Positions 61,151-64,000 of a DNA stretch of 64,000 nucleotides are shown one piece after another. A model generated the notes under the pieces. The model searched no databases. It was given only the letters and a program-made list of their open reading frames with translations, and had not been told where the DNA came from. The position numbers and the translations under genes are program-made. The number at the start of each line of letters is the position of its first letter. Position 1 is the stretch's first letter. Origin of the DNA: Melastoma dodecandrum (taxonomy: Eukaryota > Streptophyta > Magnoliopsida > Myrtales > Melastomataceae); the NCBI GenBank assembly GCA_029817715.1, contig JARUPY010000606.1:3658001-3722000 (forward strand), written 5' to 3'.

Positions 61151-64000
61151 AGATTGGATTCACCAATTCTTGCTGAACAACGGGACCAATAAAAGAGAAG
61201 TTGCAGAATCATTACCTTGAATCCAATGGCGCCGTTGGCTTGTATGTTCAACCTGCAATCAAAGAACCAGATGTCTTAAAACGGGGCTTCACAAAGCATA
61301 ATAAAAAGCTACCAAAATCGAGCCCAGCCTAAACCAAAGGAGGCCGGGTAAAATCAGAACAAAACTAACCCAACCCACAATAGGCTGTCAAACCATCCTA
61401 AAACCAAAGAAGAATTCAAAGAAAGCTCAGTCCAAATCCAAATTGAAGAAAGCCAAGCAAAGACGGCCCAAGCAACAAAAAAGAAGGAAGAAGAACAAGG
61501 GTTGTGGGAGACTGACCAGGCCAAGCCCTTTCTGCATCAGTAACCAAGAAGCCTTCTCCTTCAGATGTTAAAACAAGAGAAGCCCAAGCCCATAGGAATC
61601 TTACCTGCAAACCCCCGACAGAATCCTCTCAAGGACGATTCTAACGACCTCTCTACAGGCTGAAGAAAACTCCTCCCTGAACCCCGGGCGCCGGCTGTCT
61701 CCTGCAGAAAGGGGATTGTGCACGTCCTGAGATGATACTGTCCCCTAACGGTTGGGGCTCTCTAACTAGGAATGAACCAGGAGCCAACTGGATGAAAGGA
61801 AAATTGGAAAGAGGTTAGGAGGGATCTTAAAGAAGAGGGAACCAGATGGAGAAATGGGAGGAAAAATTCAAAGGGAAGGGAAACCAGATTGGGGGAGGAT
61901 AAAAAGGATTACTTGAGCACGATGACAAGGAGGGGGGGGGGACATTCATTTTTCTGGAAAGACAGAGGAGACTTTCTCACTAATCGATCTTCCTCCTCTG
62001 TCTCTTGATTATTTTTCAACCTCTTCTGGGAATCCCGTGGTCTCCTCTCCTACTGTCATCACGATCGCCATCCTTCATCGAACCCGAGCCAAGGTAAGAG
62101 CAACTGAACTCAACAGGAGCCCCTCAGCGGCCAACCCGAACAAAAGAGCCAACGAAAACGAAGGAGGAGCACAACGTACCTCAAGATGGCGCTGACTTCA
62201 GCTTTCTCAGACACGACAGCAACGGCGCCAATCTTCAGCAACGCTTCTGGTTCCATCAACCCCCACTGATGACAACGGGCGACCATCCATGACGACTCGA
62301 CCAGCCCCACTATTTTACCCTCCCCCTGGCTGAACTGCGTTCAGGCTCCTCGCAAACACGCTTTAGCGTTGCGAGAAGCCTTCCTTTTGCTCTGATGTCT
62401 TATTTTTCATGCGCAGATCCCCAAACTTGGTGTGCCAGCGTTTTATGGTTCCCTGTTGCTGCAATCAGCCCGGCAATGAATAAATCCTGCCTCCCCGACG
62501 CTCCCTGGACAACATGGCGGCCACCCATCTTCGTCCGTCTTCAGAACCGGTCCAACGACCGGCCGACACCAACTCCTGCCGTGACCAGCCGCTCCGGTGA
62601 CAGCGAGCCCATCCCTCTCCAGCCGCGGTAGAACCTCCCTCGGCGTCCTCGGTTACGGCCGCAGTAGCAGCCCCAAAGTGGCTCTCCACTTCAGCCCTCC
62701 TCGACCGACGACAGGCCCACAGTGGCACACCCAGCCGCTTCGGACCCAGCTGTGACGGAGCCCCACCTAGCTGCACCAGCTTCTCACGGTGAACCTTCCT
62801 CCGGTGCACCACCCACGTCCGGCGACGGCAACCAGCAGCCTCCCCCAAGCGTTCCTGAACCCACAGCGGTGAACTTCGGCTCCTCGGCGTCCCCAAACTC
62901 GCGGCGGCAGTCCCACGGCAGCTCCGGCGACCTTCCCAGAAACCGTGGCAGCCGTGAGCTCGAAACCCATCTCTCCTTGGCGTCTCCAGCTCCACGGCGA
63001 CGGCGAAACCAACTCCTCCCTCGGATCCACACTTCCCGGCGTCCCAAGCCCTAAGCGACAGTGGCAGCTCCATCTCTGTCCTCCTCCGGCGTGATCCAAG
63101 CTCGGCGCCAGACCTTCCCTTGCATCCCTAGGTCGAAGACGGAGACCCACCTCCCCGGCGTCCTCGGTTTGGCGACGACAGCTTCCCCCTCCTCAGGATC
63201 AGGTCTCCTCCCGATGACCTCCTCACCCCATCGCCGCAAGCCTTGGCGACTCCAAACCCCAAACCCGGACGCCGTCGCCGCCGGCTTCATCTCTCAAAGG
63301 GGCTGACTTCGGAGACCACCCTCACAGCCCCGATTCCTCTGACTTCCCGTGGCGGCAACTCCCACTATCAACGGCGACAAGGCGCCTACTAGATCCAGCT
63401 CCGACGGATCCCACCCCCTGCGACGCGGTCGACGAAACTGGTGCCTCTTCCGTCAGGCAATCGCTCCGGTTCCGCATCTGGGTCGTGCTGAAGAATCTTC
63501 ACCTTGGTCGAGCTGAGGGACTCTCCAGACGGTTTGTGAGGGCTTCAGAAAGGTAAGGTTTCTGTTCTTTTCTTATTTTTATTTTGTTTTGTCTTATTCT
63601 TATCAGATCACGTGATACATAGCTGTTCTTATTTTTAATTCTAACAATATCTTTTTTTCGATTTCTAACACTAGATTAATCTGTTTAAAATCAAAACAAA
63701 CACGTGTTTCTTTTCTCTATATTTTTAACTATCGTAAAAGTTTTAGTTATTTTCATTACGTCTACATGATTTTATTTAAGAGTCTTATTTAATTTAATTC
63801 CTTTTTTTTTTTTAAAAGAATGATATGATTTTAGTTAAGCTCATATACGAGTTAATCCCTTATCCCGCTGAGCATCGCTGACATCCATCTCCTTTGTTTT
63901 GCATGAAAAACACGACGAGGCTTTCCGGACATCCTCGGCAACTTACATCGAGCGAACACCTTCAACCAAACGGTAAGACAAGTCTTACCTTTTCTCAATT
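61151..64000. other. GC-rich repeat-like region, no recognised gene
   Basis: Positions 62340-63540 are strongly GC-rich in an AT-rich window. They consist of degenerate CCTCGGCGTCC- and CGGCGACGG-type phrases that leave long open frames on both strands (for example 62465-63073 minus and 62722-63054 plus) without a conserved domain. This texture is common in 5' leaders of plant retroelements. A donor-like AAAG|GTAAGG occurs at 63551. The flanks (61300-62300) are A- and CCAAGCCC-rich. After 63560 the sequence becomes AT-rich again. No LTR, primer-binding site or polyprotein was identified. Confidence 0.35.

Noticed and set aside
62465..63073. 202-codon minus-strand frame
   Set aside because: It is low-complexity Arg/Gly/Ser-rich text in a GC-rich repeat-like region. 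The plus strand is equally open and no domain is seen.

Overview
This is nuclear DNA from a flowering plant. It has multi-exon genes with GT-AG introns, T-rich introns, AT-rich intergenic DNA with long A/T, G and C runs, a plastid-targeted acetolactate synthase, and plant-only families such as ARF, FLN1 and a type-I pectinesterase. The protein sequences look like a eudicot or early-diverging angiosperm rather than a grass (judged from the ALS and trehalase sequences). I cannot name the species.

Layout. 1-9.4 kb: gene-free AT-rich DNA. 9.9-13.6 kb (+): auxin response factor of the repressor ARF9/ARF18 type. 15.1-17.9 kb (+): proteasome lid subunit RPN12a. 18.5-20.1 kb: a short inverted-repeat element and a decayed copia RNase H. 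21.0-22.6 kb (+): FLN1, a PfkB-like subunit of the plastid transcription complex. 24.7-26.4 kb (-): PMEI-pectinesterase, head to head with 27.8-30.9 kb (+) BiP (ER HSP70, C-terminal HDEL), which has an exact ERSE-II stress element upstream. 33.2-35.3 kb (+): acetolactate synthase with an unexpected coding intron. 36.3-39.9 kb: a complete but dead Mutator-like element with long TIRs and a 9-bp target duplication, carrying a broken MuDR-type transposase and a convergent GRF zinc-finger remnant. 40.0-43.9 kb (+): a trehalase pseudogene. 46.8-48.8 kb (-): an intact eight-exon short-chain dehydrogenase of the TIC32-like type. 48.9-54.4 kb: gene-free. 54.4-61.2 kb: a disrupted locus with a 34-bp minisatellite, a solo LTR with a perfect 5-bp duplication, a second LTR-like block and a glutamine-rich coactivator-like remnant. 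61.2-64 kb: GC-rich, repeat-like sequence.

The genes are independent housekeeping or regulatory loci, not an operon-like system: auxin transcription, protein turnover, plastid transcription, cell-wall remodelling, ER folding, branched-chain amino-acid synthesis and a dehydrogenase. All seven full coding models were spliced by hand and each closes in one frame (ARF 728 aa, RPN12a 267, FLN1 484, PME 517, BiP 667, ALS 669, SDR 340).

The least explained structures are four islands (26.7, 31.4-32.6, 35.6-36.1 and 45.7 kb). Each is built from degenerate copies of its own short palindromic word. They look related in design but not in sequence.
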